DNA from: Lysobacteraceae bacterium
GTDB lineage: Bacteria; Pseudomonadota; Gammaproteobacteria; Xanthomonadales; BQJN01
DNA: 51,014 nucleotides
Assembly (NCBI GenBank): GCA_021604725.1
Contig: BQJN01000022.1
Coordinates: forward strand, 1 to 51,014
Direction of reading: 5' to 3'
Every line of letters starts with the position of its first letter. Position 1 is the first letter of the stretch. Below are positions 33,025 through 41,860 of this stretch, piece by piece. The notes under the pieces were generated by a model, which made no database searches, was not told where the DNA came from, and was given only the letters and a program-made list of their open reading frames with translations. The position numbers were made by a program, and so were the translations under genes.

Positions 33025-34080
33025 GTGCCTATCAAGTCATCGACTCGACTGTTCTGGATGCTGCAGCTGTTTGGCTGGTCGATGTTTGGCATTAGCAACG
33101 CCCTGACTGGCTGGTTGCATGGCAAGAGTGTCGCGTATTTATGGCCCTCTGTCGCCTACACTGTACTCGGGATAGTGATAACTGCTGGCCTGCGACAGTT
33201 GTTCAAACGCGTGTGGACCAGGCCAATGCCAGTGCTATTGACCGTGGCGATTGCCGGCACCGCCGTTAGCGGCTTTTTGTTCGCCATGGGCCGAGTGCAT
33301 TCTTTCATGTGGCTGTACCCGACCAGCTGGAAATATGAAGGCTGGCGCGATTACCTGTACGAACTACCCTTTTCCATGTACGTAATCGTGGCCTGGACTG
33401 CATCTTACTTTGGAATTAAATACTACCGAATGCTGCAGAAGCAAAAGGAAGCAGCACTGCAGGCCACCGCAACGGCTCACGAAGCACAACTGAAAATGTT
33501 GCGCTACCAGCTCAACCCCCATTTCCTGTTCAATACGCTCAATGCAATTTCCACCCTGATCCTGGATGGGCAAAACGAAACGGCCAATCGAATGCTGGGT
33601 CGCCTCAGCGAATTCATGCGGCAGTCGCTTGACTCCGATCCCATGCAGGAAGTGACCTTAAAGCAGGAACTGGACGCCTTGCACCTCTACCTGGGCATCG
33701 AAAAGTTGCGTTTCGACGAGCGACTACAGTTGCAGCTGGACATTGAGCAGTCCTGCTATCAGGCGCTGGTTCCGAGCCTGATCCTGCAGCCATTGATTGA
33801 AAACGCCATCAAGTATGCCATTGCGCCGCGCGAAGAGGGCGGCACGATTCGGCTTCAGATCGATCTTGATGAGGACTGGCTGTGCATCGTGCTCAGCGAC
33901 GATGGCCCCGGTTGCCCCACCTCGATTGCCGCCGATGGCTTCGGGCCTCGTGGCGTCGGTCTGCGCAATACCCGAGACCGACTGCGCGTATTGTACGGAA
34001 AGCAGCATCGCTTTATTGTCGACAACGTCGAGCCTCACGGACTGGCGGTTACCATCTGCATACCCTTTCGACTGACATGA
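33025..34080 (+). CDS. LytS/AlgZ-type sensor histidine kinase
   Basis: This 351-residue inner-membrane kinase has four to five transmembrane helices (about 8-135), a short coiled coil, the His_kinase box LRYQLNPHFLFNTLNAISTLI with the phospho-accepting His, and an HATPase domain (LILQPLIENAIKYA, then LSDDGPGC and GVGLRNTRDRL). The start is GTG 33025 with AAGGA upstream. The stop overlaps the start of the LytR-type regulator gene (ATGA), so the two form a two-component system. The signal is unknown. Confidence 0.94.
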   Translation: MPIKSSTRLFWMLQLFGWSMFGISNALTGWLHGKSVAYLWPSVAYTVLGIVITAGLRQLFKRVWTRPMPVLLTVAIAGTAVSGFLFAMGRVHSFMWLYPTSWKYEGWRDYLYELPFSMYVIVAWTASYFGIKYYRMLQKQKEAALQATATAHEAQLKMLRYQLNPHFLFNTLNAISTLILDGQNETANRMLGRLSEFMRQSLDSDPMQEVTLKQELDALHLYLGIEKLRFDERLQLQLDIEQSCYQALVPSLILQPLIENAIKYAIAPREEGGTIRLQIDLDEDWLCIVLSDDGPGCPTSIAADGFGPRGVGLRNTRDRLRVLYGKQHRFIVDNVEPHGLAVTICIPFRLT

Positions 34081-34892
34081 CTACACAGCAACTTCGAACC
34101 ATTATTGTTGACGACGAACCCCTGGCCCGCCGTGGCCTTGAATTACGACTACAGCAGATTCCTGATTTGCTGCTGGTGGCCCAGTGCCGCAATGGGCGTG
34201 AAGCGGTCGACGCGATCAACCGACTTAAGCCAGACTTGATGTTTCTCGATGTACAAATGCCAGGCATGGATGGCTTTGAGGTTCTTAAAAAAACACCGGA
34301 AGACCTGCTGCCTGTCGTTATTTTCGTCACTGCATTCGATCAATATGCGATTAATGCATTCCAGGCCAACGCCGTTGACTATCTGCTAAAGCCGATCGAA
34401 GAGAGTCGCTTGCATCAAGCGCTATTTCGAGTCCGCGAGCGCCGTGAACAAGCACAGGCCCTGGGCCACCGACAGAAGCTGTTGGCGTTGATTGGTGGGC
34501 TTACTGGTCAGGAGACACCAGATGTTGAGGACCTGCCCTCAACGCCAGCCGAACTGTTGGCGCAGGCTCACAGCGGCTGTTTGTCTATCAAGGACGGCGG
34601 CTGTATTACGCGGGTGTCGTACGCCGAGATCACCCATATAGATGCTGCTGGCGACTATATGTGCGTGCACGCCGACGACGATACACACATCCTTCGTGCC
34701 ACCATGAAAGAACTGGAAGAACAGCTCAATCCTGCCGTGTTCACGCGGGTGCATCGCTCGACTATTGTCAACATTGATGCGGTGCGCGAGGCCCGACCAC
34801 ATATCAATGGCGAACACTATCTGTTGCTGCGAAACGGCGATACGGTGAAGCTAAGTCGCAGCTACAAGGACAAAATCGCCAGGTTCAGTTGA
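34077..34892 (+). CDS. LytTR-family response regulator
   Basis: This 271-residue regulator has a receiver domain with VDDEPLARRGLELRLQ, the phospho-acceptor Asp in LMFLDVQMPGMDGFE and Lys in DYLLKPIE. A LytTR DNA-binding domain follows at about 170-271, with EITHIDAAGDYMCVHADD, FTRVHRSTIVNIDAV and LSRSYKDKI. This is the AlgR/LytR class. It starts within the kinase stop codon. Targets may include neighbours such as the oxygenase pair, but nothing shows this. Confidence 0.95.
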   Translation: MTTQQLRTIIVDDEPLARRGLELRLQQIPDLLLVAQCRNGREAVDAINRLKPDLMFLDVQMPGMDGFEVLKKTPEDLLPVVIFVTAFDQYAINAFQANAVDYLLKPIEESRLHQALFRVRERREQAQALGHRQKLLALIGGLTGQETPDVEDLPSTPAELLAQAHSGCLSIKDGGCITRVSYAEITHIDAAGDYMCVHADDDTHILRATMKELEEQLNPAVFTRVHRSTIVNIDAVREARPHINGEHYLLLRNGDTVKLSRSYKDKIARFS

Positions 34893-34958
34893 ACCAGGCT
34901 TGGACCGTTGGCTTCGACCCGTTCCTGGGCCTTACCTTGCGCCCGCCGAATGCTGCGG

Positions 34959-35510
34959 CTACTTGAATCGAAGGTATGTACTGATGATGTACTTGTTGCC
35001 AGATAGCGGCATCAGACCGGCATGCTCATACATCCAAAATGGCGGAAACATGATTAGCCGCCCGCGTTTGGCGCTGACTTTCATGCGCAGATGAGGGAAA
35101 ACCGTCTCTCCTCCGCTTTCTACATCGTTCAAGTACCAGAAACAAACCATGAACCGCAGCGCGCTGACGCGGTCGTAGCCATCGACATGGTTACGAAACT
35201 CGTTTTTTGCTTCCGCCCGGTAGCGCTTGATACGAAGTGCTTCATGATCGTACTCATCAGGAAAGCGACCGCCCAGCTCCTGTTTGTAGCGAGCGAAGGC
35301 CTGGTCCTTTCTGGCCGTCAGATTCACCGTAATCGGCAACCACTCAGTTAGCCCATCAACATCCAGCTCATCGAAACTCAGCTGGCCGTCGACATTGCGC
35401 CCTATTGCCGAGCCCTGGTCGCGCTCGAAGGCTCGAACGATCTCATCGCACAAATCGGCAGGCAGATCATTGTCGTACACCCTGACCAACTCTGACAGTC
35501 GATAATCCAT
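34959..35510 (-). CDS. 2-oxoglutarate/Fe(II) oxygenase, prolyl 4-hydroxylase-like
   Basis: This 183-residue protein is the minimal catalytic jelly-roll. The iron ligands are His108 and Asp110 (FRNHVDGYD) and His163 (YEHAG), with Lys173 (GNKYIISTYL) to hold 2-oxoglutarate. CFWYLNDVESGGETVFPHL is the classic prolyl-hydroxylase strand. The preferred ATG overlaps the stop of the upstream SEL1/oxygenase gene (TGATG), so the two oxygenases are co-translated. The protein or peptide substrate is unknown. Confidence 0.9.
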   Translation of the reverse strand: MDYRLSELVRVYDNDLPADLCDEIVRAFERDQGSAIGRNVDGQLSFDELDVDGLTEWLPITVNLTARKDQAFARYKQELGGRFPDEYDHEALRIKRYRAEAKNEFRNHVDGYDRVSALRFMVCFWYLNDVESGGETVFPHLRMKVSAKRGRLIMFPPFWMYEHAGLMPLSGNKYIISTYLRFK

Positions 35511-36964
35511 CAGCGAATCTCCCGATATTGCGGAAACAACAAGCTGGCTTCGCGTCCTGATGTTCGACACAACCACTTTTCACCTGCCTTGATCGGCAAG
35601 CCGGCATGCAAGGAGTGCTCATCAGGCAATCCGCATGGCAACGCGTTGTAATGAATCACACCCAGCCCGACGCGTTCAGCAACTTCAAGCCTGGCATGCT
35701 CGTACCAGGTGCTGCCACCTTCATCGGCCACACTCAAATGCACCAGACAGGTCACCTGGCGTTGGCCACCAAAATCACCATTTTGTTCGTGCCGGTGAAT
35801 TCGCGGCGGGTCGAAGTAGTCGAAATGCGGTGAGTATTCGTGAGCGACACCGTACCTGAGCACTGAAATCGGTTCAAAGTGGTCAGTTGGCAAATGGCAC
35901 AGCTCGCTGAATCGGCGTGTCAAATGGCGAGAAACAGGCGTCGCCAATGGGCTGGCTACGATCGCACAAGAACCATCGAAGTTGTCAATCTCCTGGCCCT
36001 TCTGGTTGGCCCTGGCTTGTTCGGTACTGACCAGCAGGGGCGTCGCCAGTTCGATCAACAAGTGGCACTGTTCAGGTGACAGGAAATGCTCAATCTCGAT
36101 CACCCGCGGTTGCCAACTCAATACCCGTTTGATTGCGGCCGGCGCAGTATGATCGGTCGCGCCCAGCGCCATGCGCCGGTTGGCATCCAGATCAAGGTCT
36201 TGTAATCCGGGTTGGCTGGCCATTTGGCCGCAATGGTGTGTCATCAGCTGCGCAAATTGCGCCACATACGTTGCAGGGTCACCTTGCTCCAGCTCGGCGA
36301 CGCGTGGGCCAAGCCCGCGGATGACCGATTTGATCACTTCAGCCAATTGATCTGCCTTGGCTCGCTGCTGTTCGGTCGATAGTGAATCGATGAGCTGACG
36401 GCGCTGGCGTGCGCCGGCCAACTTTCGCAGTTCCGCCAAGCGAATCCAGGCACCGGCCATTGCCAACGATTGCCGAACCCCACTTCCCAACAGAAACCGT
36501 TCCGCCAATACGGCAATTGCACGCGTATCACCCTGCGCCGCCGCTCTGATATACAGCGTCGAGGCAGCGTACTGGTTCTGTTCAGTACCAATGCCTTGTG
36601 AATGCATATAGGCCAGGTTGCACTGCGCAGTCGGGTAACCCAGCTCAGCCACTTGGCCAATCAGTTCGAACGCAGCTGCATCATTGGCGGCCACCCCATA
36701 GCCGATCATGTACAGGTCAGCCAGCCGCTCCATACCATCGGGCCGTGTTCTGGCGGCTTTTTTGTACGCTTCTGCCGCCATATCGGCCGCGCCTTCATAT
36801 GCCGGGTTTTGCGCCATGACATGCCCAAGTCGCAACGCCGCACTGTCACTGCCTGGTGCAGCTTCGGACAACATCGTCACCGCTCGTTCGAACTCGGAAG
36901 ACCCCAGTTTATATTCTGCCAACAGTTCGGCAGCCTGTTGCTCAAGCAATGCTGGGTCAGTCAT
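35510..36964 (-). CDS. SEL1-repeat protein fused to a prolyl-hydroxylase-like domain
   Basis: This 484-residue protein has N-terminal SEL1/TPR-like helical repeats (about 15-215; for example AAFELIGQVAELGYPTAQCNLAYMHSQGIG). A 2-oxoglutarate/Fe(II) oxygenase domain follows (about 285-484) with ligands His380 and Asp382 (SPHFDYFD), His453 (SLHAGLPI) and Lys463 (GEKWLCRTS). The repeats probably present a protein substrate to the hydroxylase. It lies directly upstream of a second oxygenase on the same strand, which suggests paired or sequential hydroxylation. Confidence 0.9.
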   Translation of the reverse strand: MTDPALLEQQAAELLAEYKLGSSEFERAVTMLSEAAPGSDSAALRLGHVMAQNPAYEGAADMAAEAYKKAARTRPDGMERLADLYMIGYGVAANDAAAFELIGQVAELGYPTAQCNLAYMHSQGIGTEQNQYAASTLYIRAAAQGDTRAIAVLAERFLLGSGVRQSLAMAGAWIRLAELRKLAGARQRRQLIDSLSTEQQRAKADQLAEVIKSVIRGLGPRVAELEQGDPATYVAQFAQLMTHHCGQMASQPGLQDLDLDANRRMALGATDHTAPAAIKRVLSWQPRVIEIEHFLSPEQCHLLIELATPLLVSTEQARANQKGQEIDNFDGSCAIVASPLATPVSRHLTRRFSELCHLPTDHFEPISVLRYGVAHEYSPHFDYFDPPRIHRHEQNGDFGGQRQVTCLVHLSVADEGGSTWYEHARLEVAERVGLGVIHYNALPCGLPDEHSLHAGLPIKAGEKWLCRTSGREASLLFPQYREIR

Positions 36965-37099
36965 GATAGTCGGCTGTGTCCTGGAATTGTTTGAATACCG
37001 CGATAATCGCCCGAAGTTTGACCGTCACCCATCGCAGGGTCAAGGCAACATAGGGACATTCGCTTGAATAATTGACCGACGTCACCACACTATAGGCCC

Positions 37100-37477
37100 A
37101 TGCGACAAAAACAAACGAAAACCGCGATCGGTGGCTGTGCCCTGCTCACGGCAGCAGCCTGTGCCACGATGCAGGCACCGACCACCGAATTGTCTCAGTT
37201 ACAGCGGGATCTGGAACAGGCCGAACGTGCCGGGCTGGCCCAATCGGCCGCATTGGAACTGCGCTTTGCCAATGAGCGACTGGCGGGTGCTCGCCTGGCC
37301 ATCGAACAACATGAATACGAGCAAGCATTGCAACTGATCGAACAGGCCAACATCAATATTGAACTGGCGGAAGAACGAGCTGCTGCTGCCGATGCCAGAG
37401 CCACAGTAACCGAATTGAAGAGACGAAATGACACGCTAAGACGAGATCTTGGTTTGGACGAGGATCGGGGCCAATGA
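37100..37477 (+). CDS. DUF4398 lipoprotein
   Basis: This 125-residue outer-membrane-type lipoprotein has a signal sequence with lipobox TAAAC (Cys21). The mature part is one long amphipathic coiled coil, rich in Ala, Glu and Gln (LRFANERLAGARLAIEQHEYEQALQLI), typical of DUF4398. Its stop overlaps the OmpA-family gene start (ATGA). Pairs of DUF4398 and OmpA lipoproteins are common and presumably act together between the outer membrane and peptidoglycan. Confidence 0.88.
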   Translation: MRQKQTKTAIGGCALLTAAACATMQAPTTELSQLQRDLEQAERAGLAQSAALELRFANERLAGARLAIEQHEYEQALQLIEQANINIELAEERAAAADARATVTELKRRNDTLRRDLGLDEDRGQ

Positions 37478-38460
37478 CTCGCGTCATCACTGCTCTGATG
37501 ATTTTCGGCCTTGCCGCCTGTGGCAGCGCACCGCGCAAGGACCTCGATGCTGAAAGACTGACCCTGCAACTGGCGGAGCTTCGTGGCGGTGAGCTATCAG
37601 GCTATGCGCCGGAAAAACAGGCCCGAGCCGCCCAGGTCATCGCTGGACTGGAACAGCAAGGCCTATCGGACCAACAGCACCAACACCAAAGCTATATCGC
37701 GCAACGTACGCTGGAAATCGCACAAACCGCAGCTGAACGTGAGCGTGATGAGGCGTTGGCGATCGAGCTTGAGTCAGAACACAAGGAAATCCTGTTACAG
37801 GCCAGCCTTCGTGAGGCTGAACTGGCACGCCAGGAGACAGAGCGGCTAAGGCTGCAAAGCGCAGCGGCCATTGAGGAGGCCGAGCGGGCCAGAGCCGAGG
37901 CGCAGGCAGCACTTGAAGCACGCGACGCCAGTGATCGGCAGGCGCAAATGGCGCAACAAGAGGCAGACCAGGCACGACGCCTGGCGCAAGCTCGGGAGCG
38001 AGAGGCTGCACTGGCTCGCCAAGAAGCCGAGCTCGCCAGCCTCGCTGCAGCAGAGTTGCGCAAGCAACTCGATGCCCTGCAGTCGCAACGCACCGATCGT
38101 GGACTGGTGATGACGCTCGGCGACATCCTGTTTGAAACCGGCGAGGCCGACCTAAAAACCGAGACACTGGATAATCTCGACAAAGTTTTGTCCTTTGTCC
38201 AAAGCAACCCGGGTCACATTCGAGTCGAGGGCCATACCGATGATCGCGGCAGCGCCGCGTTTAATCTGCAGCTATCACAACGCCGAGCCGACACCGTGCG
38301 CCGGGTACTGGAACAACAAGGTATAGCAGCAGAGCGCATTACCGCGATCGGGCAAGGTGAAGCGCGACCAATTGCTGACAACAGTAGCGAGTCCGGACGA
38401 CAGCAAAACCGGCGCGTGGAGATCATTATCGAAGATCCAATGGCAGGTGAATCGCCGTAA
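37474..38460 (+). CDS. OmpA-family lipoprotein with coiled coil
   Basis: This 328-residue lipoprotein has the lipobox LAAC (Cys16). A long Ala/Glu/Arg-rich coiled coil follows (about 80-200), then a C-terminal OmpA domain (about 205-320). That domain shows LGDILFETGEADL, VEGHTDDRGSAAFNLQLSQRRADTVRRVL and QQNRRVEIIIEDP, with the Asp and Arg that bind diaminopimelate in peptidoglycan. It should link the outer membrane to the cell wall. Confidence 0.93.
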   Translation: MTRVITALMIFGLAACGSAPRKDLDAERLTLQLAELRGGELSGYAPEKQARAAQVIAGLEQQGLSDQQHQHQSYIAQRTLEIAQTAAERERDEALAIELESEHKEILLQASLREAELARQETERLRLQSAAAIEEAERARAEAQAALEARDASDRQAQMAQQEADQARRLAQAREREAALARQEAELASLAAAELRKQLDALQSQRTDRGLVMTLGDILFETGEADLKTETLDNLDKVLSFVQSNPGHIRVEGHTDDRGSAAFNLQLSQRRADTVRRVLEQQGIAAERITAIGQGEARPIADNSSESGRQQNRRVEIIIEDPMAGESP

Positions 38461-38581
38461 AATCGTGCCGCCCTTGCCGTCACGCTGAAATTGCGATAAG
38501 TTGGACTCGGAGCCACATTTTTTTGCGCTCCACATTTAGTAAATGACCGACGCCCAAATTGACATCGAAATCCAGTGCGTC

Positions 38582-38622
38582 GGCTCCCACAGTGTCCATT
38601 GTGGGGGCCAGAGTCCCTTTTT
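38582..38622 (+). terminator. Possible terminator after the OmpA-family gene
   Basis: The hairpin GGCTCCCACA/TGTGGGGGCC (38582-38591 with 38600-38609, one G-T wobble) is followed 9 nt later by a run of five T. The gap before the U-run makes it imperfect, but the position fits the end of the DUF4398/OmpA unit. Confidence 0.45.
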
Positions 38623-38696
38623 AATGTTTCGCAGCCAGAGCCTGATTCTTTCGGGGTCGGATGCGTACGCCTAGCCTATACGGCGGAGGAATGCCT

Positions 38697-38915
38697 ATGT
38701 TTGAACACCACCAGAATGAAGTCGATAATCTCTTGAACCAGAACATCGAATTTCGCAGGTTGTACAACAAGCATCAAGACCTGCACAAGCGCGTGCACGA
38801 GGCTGAGATCGGCACCGCGCCATTGGATGATCTGACCCTGATGCAATTGAAAAAGGAAAAGCTCTGGGCCAAGGATCGCCTCTCTCACATCATGGAGAGT
38901 CATCTCGACCATTGA
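38697..38915 (+). CDS. YdcH family (DUF465) protein
   Basis: This is a small, 72-residue, helical-hairpin protein of the YdcH/DUF465 family, of unknown role. The sequence EVDNLLNQNIEFRRLYNKHQDLHKRVHEAE followed by LKKEKLWAKDRLSHIM is typical. I use ATG 38697 because GGAGGA is spaced 7 nt from it; the ATG at 38691 is too close to that site. A terminator lies 74 bp downstream, so it is monocistronic. Confidence 0.88.
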   Translation: MFEHHQNEVDNLLNQNIEFRRLYNKHQDLHKRVHEAEIGTAPLDDLTLMQLKKEKLWAKDRLSHIMESHLDH

Positions 38916-38988
38916 GCAGTTAGATTAAATGCCTACGCGGTCGGCCGTTCCATACCATCCGCCGGGCACTTAAAACCAAATTCAAATC

Positions 38989-39020
38989 AGGCCTCGTCGA
39001 TTTCGGCGAGGCCTTTTGTT
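38989..39020 (+). terminator. Intrinsic terminator after the ydcH-like gene
   Basis: The hairpin AGGCCTCG/CGAGGCCT (38989-38996 with 39007-39014) is followed by TTTGTTTT. It is well placed to end the small DUF465 gene and to insulate the transsulfuration operon 105 bp downstream. Confidence 0.8.
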
Positions 39021-39124
39021 TTGCCGTCAGCTCGTTGCAATGCGGAGCCGGCTCCATTGGCTCTTGTTTTCTTTGTCCCGCTGTCGTTGAATGGGCGGTT
39101 TAGTCATTTCTGCGGCACGCAAAC

Positions 39125-40492
39125 ATGAATACCTACGACAACGTCCTGCAAATGATCGGCTCAACACCAATGGTCCGAGTCAACTCGCTAGACACCGGAC
39201 CTTGCGAGCTTTACCTCAAGCTCGAGAGCCAAAACCCGGGGGGCTCGATCAAGGATAGAATTGGCTTGTCGATGATCGAAGCAGCCGAAAAAGCCGGGCA
39301 TATCAAGCCCGGCGACACGCTGGTCGAAGGCACTGCGGGAAATACCGGTATCGGGCTGGCTCTGGTGGCAGCCAGCAAGGGCTACCGACTGTTGCTGGTG
39401 ATCCCGGACAAAATGAGTCGAGAAAAGATCTTCAACCTCAAAGCCATGGGTGCGGAGGTCATTCTTACCCGTTCCGATGTCGAAAAAGGCCATCCGCAGT
39501 ACTATCAGGATCTGGCAGAGAGTCTGGCCAAGGAACAGGGCGGTTATTTCATCAATCAATTCGGCAACCCGGATAACCCGGTCGCACACCAATTTGGTAC
39601 GGCACCGGAAATCTGGGAGCAAATGGATCATCGCCTGGACGCCATCGTGTTCGGCTGTGGTTCCAGTGGCACCATGACCGGCATGTCGCGTTTCTTCAAG
39701 CAAAGCGCACCCGACGTAGAGATGGTCCTGGCCGACCCGGTCGGGTCAATTCTTGCCCGCTACATCAATGAAGGAACACTGGACACTAAAGGCGGCAGTT
39801 GGATGGTTGAAGGCATTGGTGAGGATTTTCTGCCATCAATCAGCGATTTCAGTCACGTCAAGAAGGCCTATGCAATCAGCGACGCCGAAAGCTTCGCCAC
39901 CGGCAGACAGCTGTTGGCCAATGAAGGCATCCTGGGCGGTTCGTCGACCGGCACGCTGGTGTCCGCCGCGCTGCGCTATTGTCGCGAGCAGACTGAAGCC
40001 AAGCGAGTAGTTACCTTTGTTTGCGATACCGGCAACAAATACTTGTCGAAGATGTACAACGACTACTGGATGCTCGACAACGGCTTTGTCGAACGCCAGT
40101 CGCATGGCGACCTGCGTGACCTGATCAACCGGCCATATCAACAGCACGACACTGTCGTGGTATCGCCCACTGAACCAATGACCGTCGCCTACCAGCGCAT
40201 GAAGTTGTACGACGTCTCGCAACTGCCGGTGATGGACGGCGACAACATCGTCGGCATCATCGACGAGTCAGACATCCTTTTGGCCGTGTACGAAGATCAA
40301 ACGCGGTTTGCCAAACCGGTGTCCACGGCCATGACCAGCAACCTACAGTTCATGGATGTGAAGACGGAGTTTTCTGAACTGATGACAGTATTTGACGAAG
40401 GCAAGGTTGCAATCGTCAAGGATGGCCACCAATTTCTCGGTCTGATTACTCGAATTGATTTACTGAATTACCTGCGAAGGCGAGCCCAATGA
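39125..40492 (+). CDS. Cystathionine beta-synthase
   Basis: This PLP enzyme condenses serine and homocysteine to cystathionine. It has 455 residues. The fold-type II core carries the PLP Lys43 in GGSIKDRIGLSMIE, the phosphate loop GTAGNTGIGLA, and the FGCGSSGTMTG segment. A pair of CBS domains forms the C-terminus (about 335-455; TEPMTVAYQRMKLYDVSQLPVMDGDNIVGIIDESD). The Bateman module distinguishes it from cysteine synthase and may allow regulation by a nucleotide or SAM. It overlaps the gamma-lyase gene by 4 bp. Confidence 0.94.
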   Translation: MNTYDNVLQMIGSTPMVRVNSLDTGPCELYLKLESQNPGGSIKDRIGLSMIEAAEKAGHIKPGDTLVEGTAGNTGIGLALVAASKGYRLLLVIPDKMSREKIFNLKAMGAEVILTRSDVEKGHPQYYQDLAESLAKEQGGYFINQFGNPDNPVAHQFGTAPEIWEQMDHRLDAIVFGCGSSGTMTGMSRFFKQSAPDVEMVLADPVGSILARYINEGTLDTKGGSWMVEGIGEDFLPSISDFSHVKKAYAISDAESFATGRQLLANEGILGGSSTGTLVSAALRYCREQTEAKRVVTFVCDTGNKYLSKMYNDYWMLDNGFVERQSHGDLRDLINRPYQQHDTVVVSPTEPMTVAYQRMKLYDVSQLPVMDGDNIVGIIDESDILLAVYEDQTRFAKPVSTAMTSNLQFMDVKTEFSELMTVFDEGKVAIVKDGHQFLGLITRIDLLNYLRRRAQ

Positions 40493-41646
40493 AAAAGCCC
40501 GGTCTGTCAACGTTGTCAATCCACGCGGGTCAGTCGCCTGAGCCCGTTACCGGCGCCATCATGCCGCCGATTTTTGCCACCTCCACCTATGTGCAAGCTG
40601 GCCCGGGCGAACATAAGGGCTATGAGTACTCACGTACCCACAATCCTACCCGCCAAGCCTATGAGCGGTGTGTCGCTGGACTCGAAGGCGGACGAGCCGG
40701 GTTCGCGTTTGCCTCGGGCATGGCGGCAACAGCCACCTTGCTGGAGCTGATCGACCATGGTGGACGCATCGTTGCCATGGACGACCTGTACGGCGGTACC
40801 TATCGTTTGTTCGAGAACGTGCGCAAGCGCTCAGCTGGTTTGCATTTTGACTTCGTCGATCTGTCAAAGGATGACATCGTCGATAGCAGCATTACCGATG
40901 AGGTCGACATGGTGTGGGTGGAAACACCAACCAACCCTATGCTCAAACTTGTCGATATCGCTCGAGTCGCTGAGCGCGCCAAAGCCTGTGGTGCTTTGCT
41001 GGTGGTCGACAACACCTTCGCCTCGCCTATTCTGCAGCGTCCCATCGAACTGGGCGCTGACATCGTGGTGCACTCGGCCACCAAGTACCTGAACGGCCAC
41101 GCTGACATGGTCGGTGGCATTGCCGTGGTCGGTGACAACGACGATTTGATCGAGCGGATTGGGTACCTGTCCAACTCGGCAGGACCGATTGCCGGGCCGT
41201 TTGACAGCTATCTGGCACTGCGCGGGCTGAAAACCCTGGCCATTCGCCTGCAACGTGCGTGTGAGAACGCCGCTCACCTGGCCAACTGGTTACGTGACGA
41301 CCCACGCGTTGATGCCGTGATTTACCCGGGTCTGCCCGACCACCCCCAGTACGCGCTTGCTCAGAAGCAGATGGCCATGGGCGGTGGCATTGTCACCATA
41401 CGTGTAAAGGGCGATCTGGATGCGACTGCGCGCATGCTGCAGCGTTGTAAAGTGTTTGCCCTGGCCGAATCACTGGGCGGTGTCGAAAGCCTGGTCAATC
41501 ACCCGGCAATCATGACCCACGCATCGGTGCCATTGGAGAAGCGACAACGTTTGGGAATCTCAGACAACCTGATTCGATTGTCAGTGGGCATTGAGGACAT
41601 TGAAGACCTGGTCGCGGATCTGGATCAGGCATTGGACGCTGATTAG
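40489..41646 (+). CDS. Cystathionine gamma-lyase (or gamma-synthase) family enzyme
   Basis: This 385-residue PLP enzyme of the Cys/Met metabolism family has PLP Lys199 in HSATKYLNGHADM, the phosphate-binding FASGMAAT, the Tyr/Arg of YEYSRTHNPTR, and the C-terminal SLGGVESLVNHPAIMTHASV. Its place directly after cystathionine beta-synthase makes gamma-lyase the likely role, giving cysteine from homocysteine by reverse transsulfuration. Sequence alone does not exclude gamma-synthase. The TAG stop is formed by the first three bases of dispersed repeat copy C. Confidence 0.92.
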   Translation: MKKPGLSTLSIHAGQSPEPVTGAIMPPIFATSTYVQAGPGEHKGYEYSRTHNPTRQAYERCVAGLEGGRAGFAFASGMAATATLLELIDHGGRIVAMDDLYGGTYRLFENVRKRSAGLHFDFVDLSKDDIVDSSITDEVDMVWVETPTNPMLKLVDIARVAERAKACGALLVVDNTFASPILQRPIELGADIVVHSATKYLNGHADMVGGIAVVGDNDDLIERIGYLSNSAGPIAGPFDSYLALRGLKTLAIRLQRACENAAHLANWLRDDPRVDAVIYPGLPDHPQYALAQKQMAMGGGIVTIRVKGDLDATARMLQRCKVFALAESLGGVESLVNHPAIMTHASVPLEKRQRLGISDNLIRLSVGIEDIEDLVADLDQALDAD

Positions 41647-41760
41647 AGGTCGTCCACGATTGGCCATCCTTAGCTAACGCGGACACGGGTTTCAAGGAGC
41701 GCGGTCGTGAAACCCCGTGCCAGGGCGAGCGCGTCAAAACACCTATCTGTGGACGCGCTC
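41644..41760 (+). repeat. Dispersed multi-hairpin element, shortened copy C
   Basis: This 117-bp copy has ends TAGAGGTCGTCCAC and GTGGACGCGCTC. Hairpin 1 is partly degenerate (TTGGC/GCTAA). Hairpin 2 is kept as GGGTTTCA/TGAAACCC where copies A and B have AACTTTCA/TGAAAGTT: three pair changes, all compensated, around the same GCGCGGT loop core. Hairpins 3 and 4 are missing. Its first bases are the stop codon of the gamma-lyase gene. Confidence 0.85.
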
Positions 41761-41778
41761 CAACTAAAGTCCACGCCC

Positions 41779-41807
41779 GCCTGGCGTCCATCCTTGTGAC
41801 GCCAGGC
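41779..41807. other. Strong hairpin downstream of the AraC-family gene
   Basis: GCCTGGCGTC and GACGCCAGGC form a perfect 10-bp stem with a 9-nt loop. It lies between copy C and the stop of the convergent AraC-family gene. No U-run follows on either strand, so it is not a clear intrinsic terminator. It may stabilise transcript 3' ends. Confidence 0.5.
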
Positions 41808-41860
41808 TGAAGTCGACGTCTTGTTCCGTGACATCGACACGCGTCATGATGCGAGAGTGA

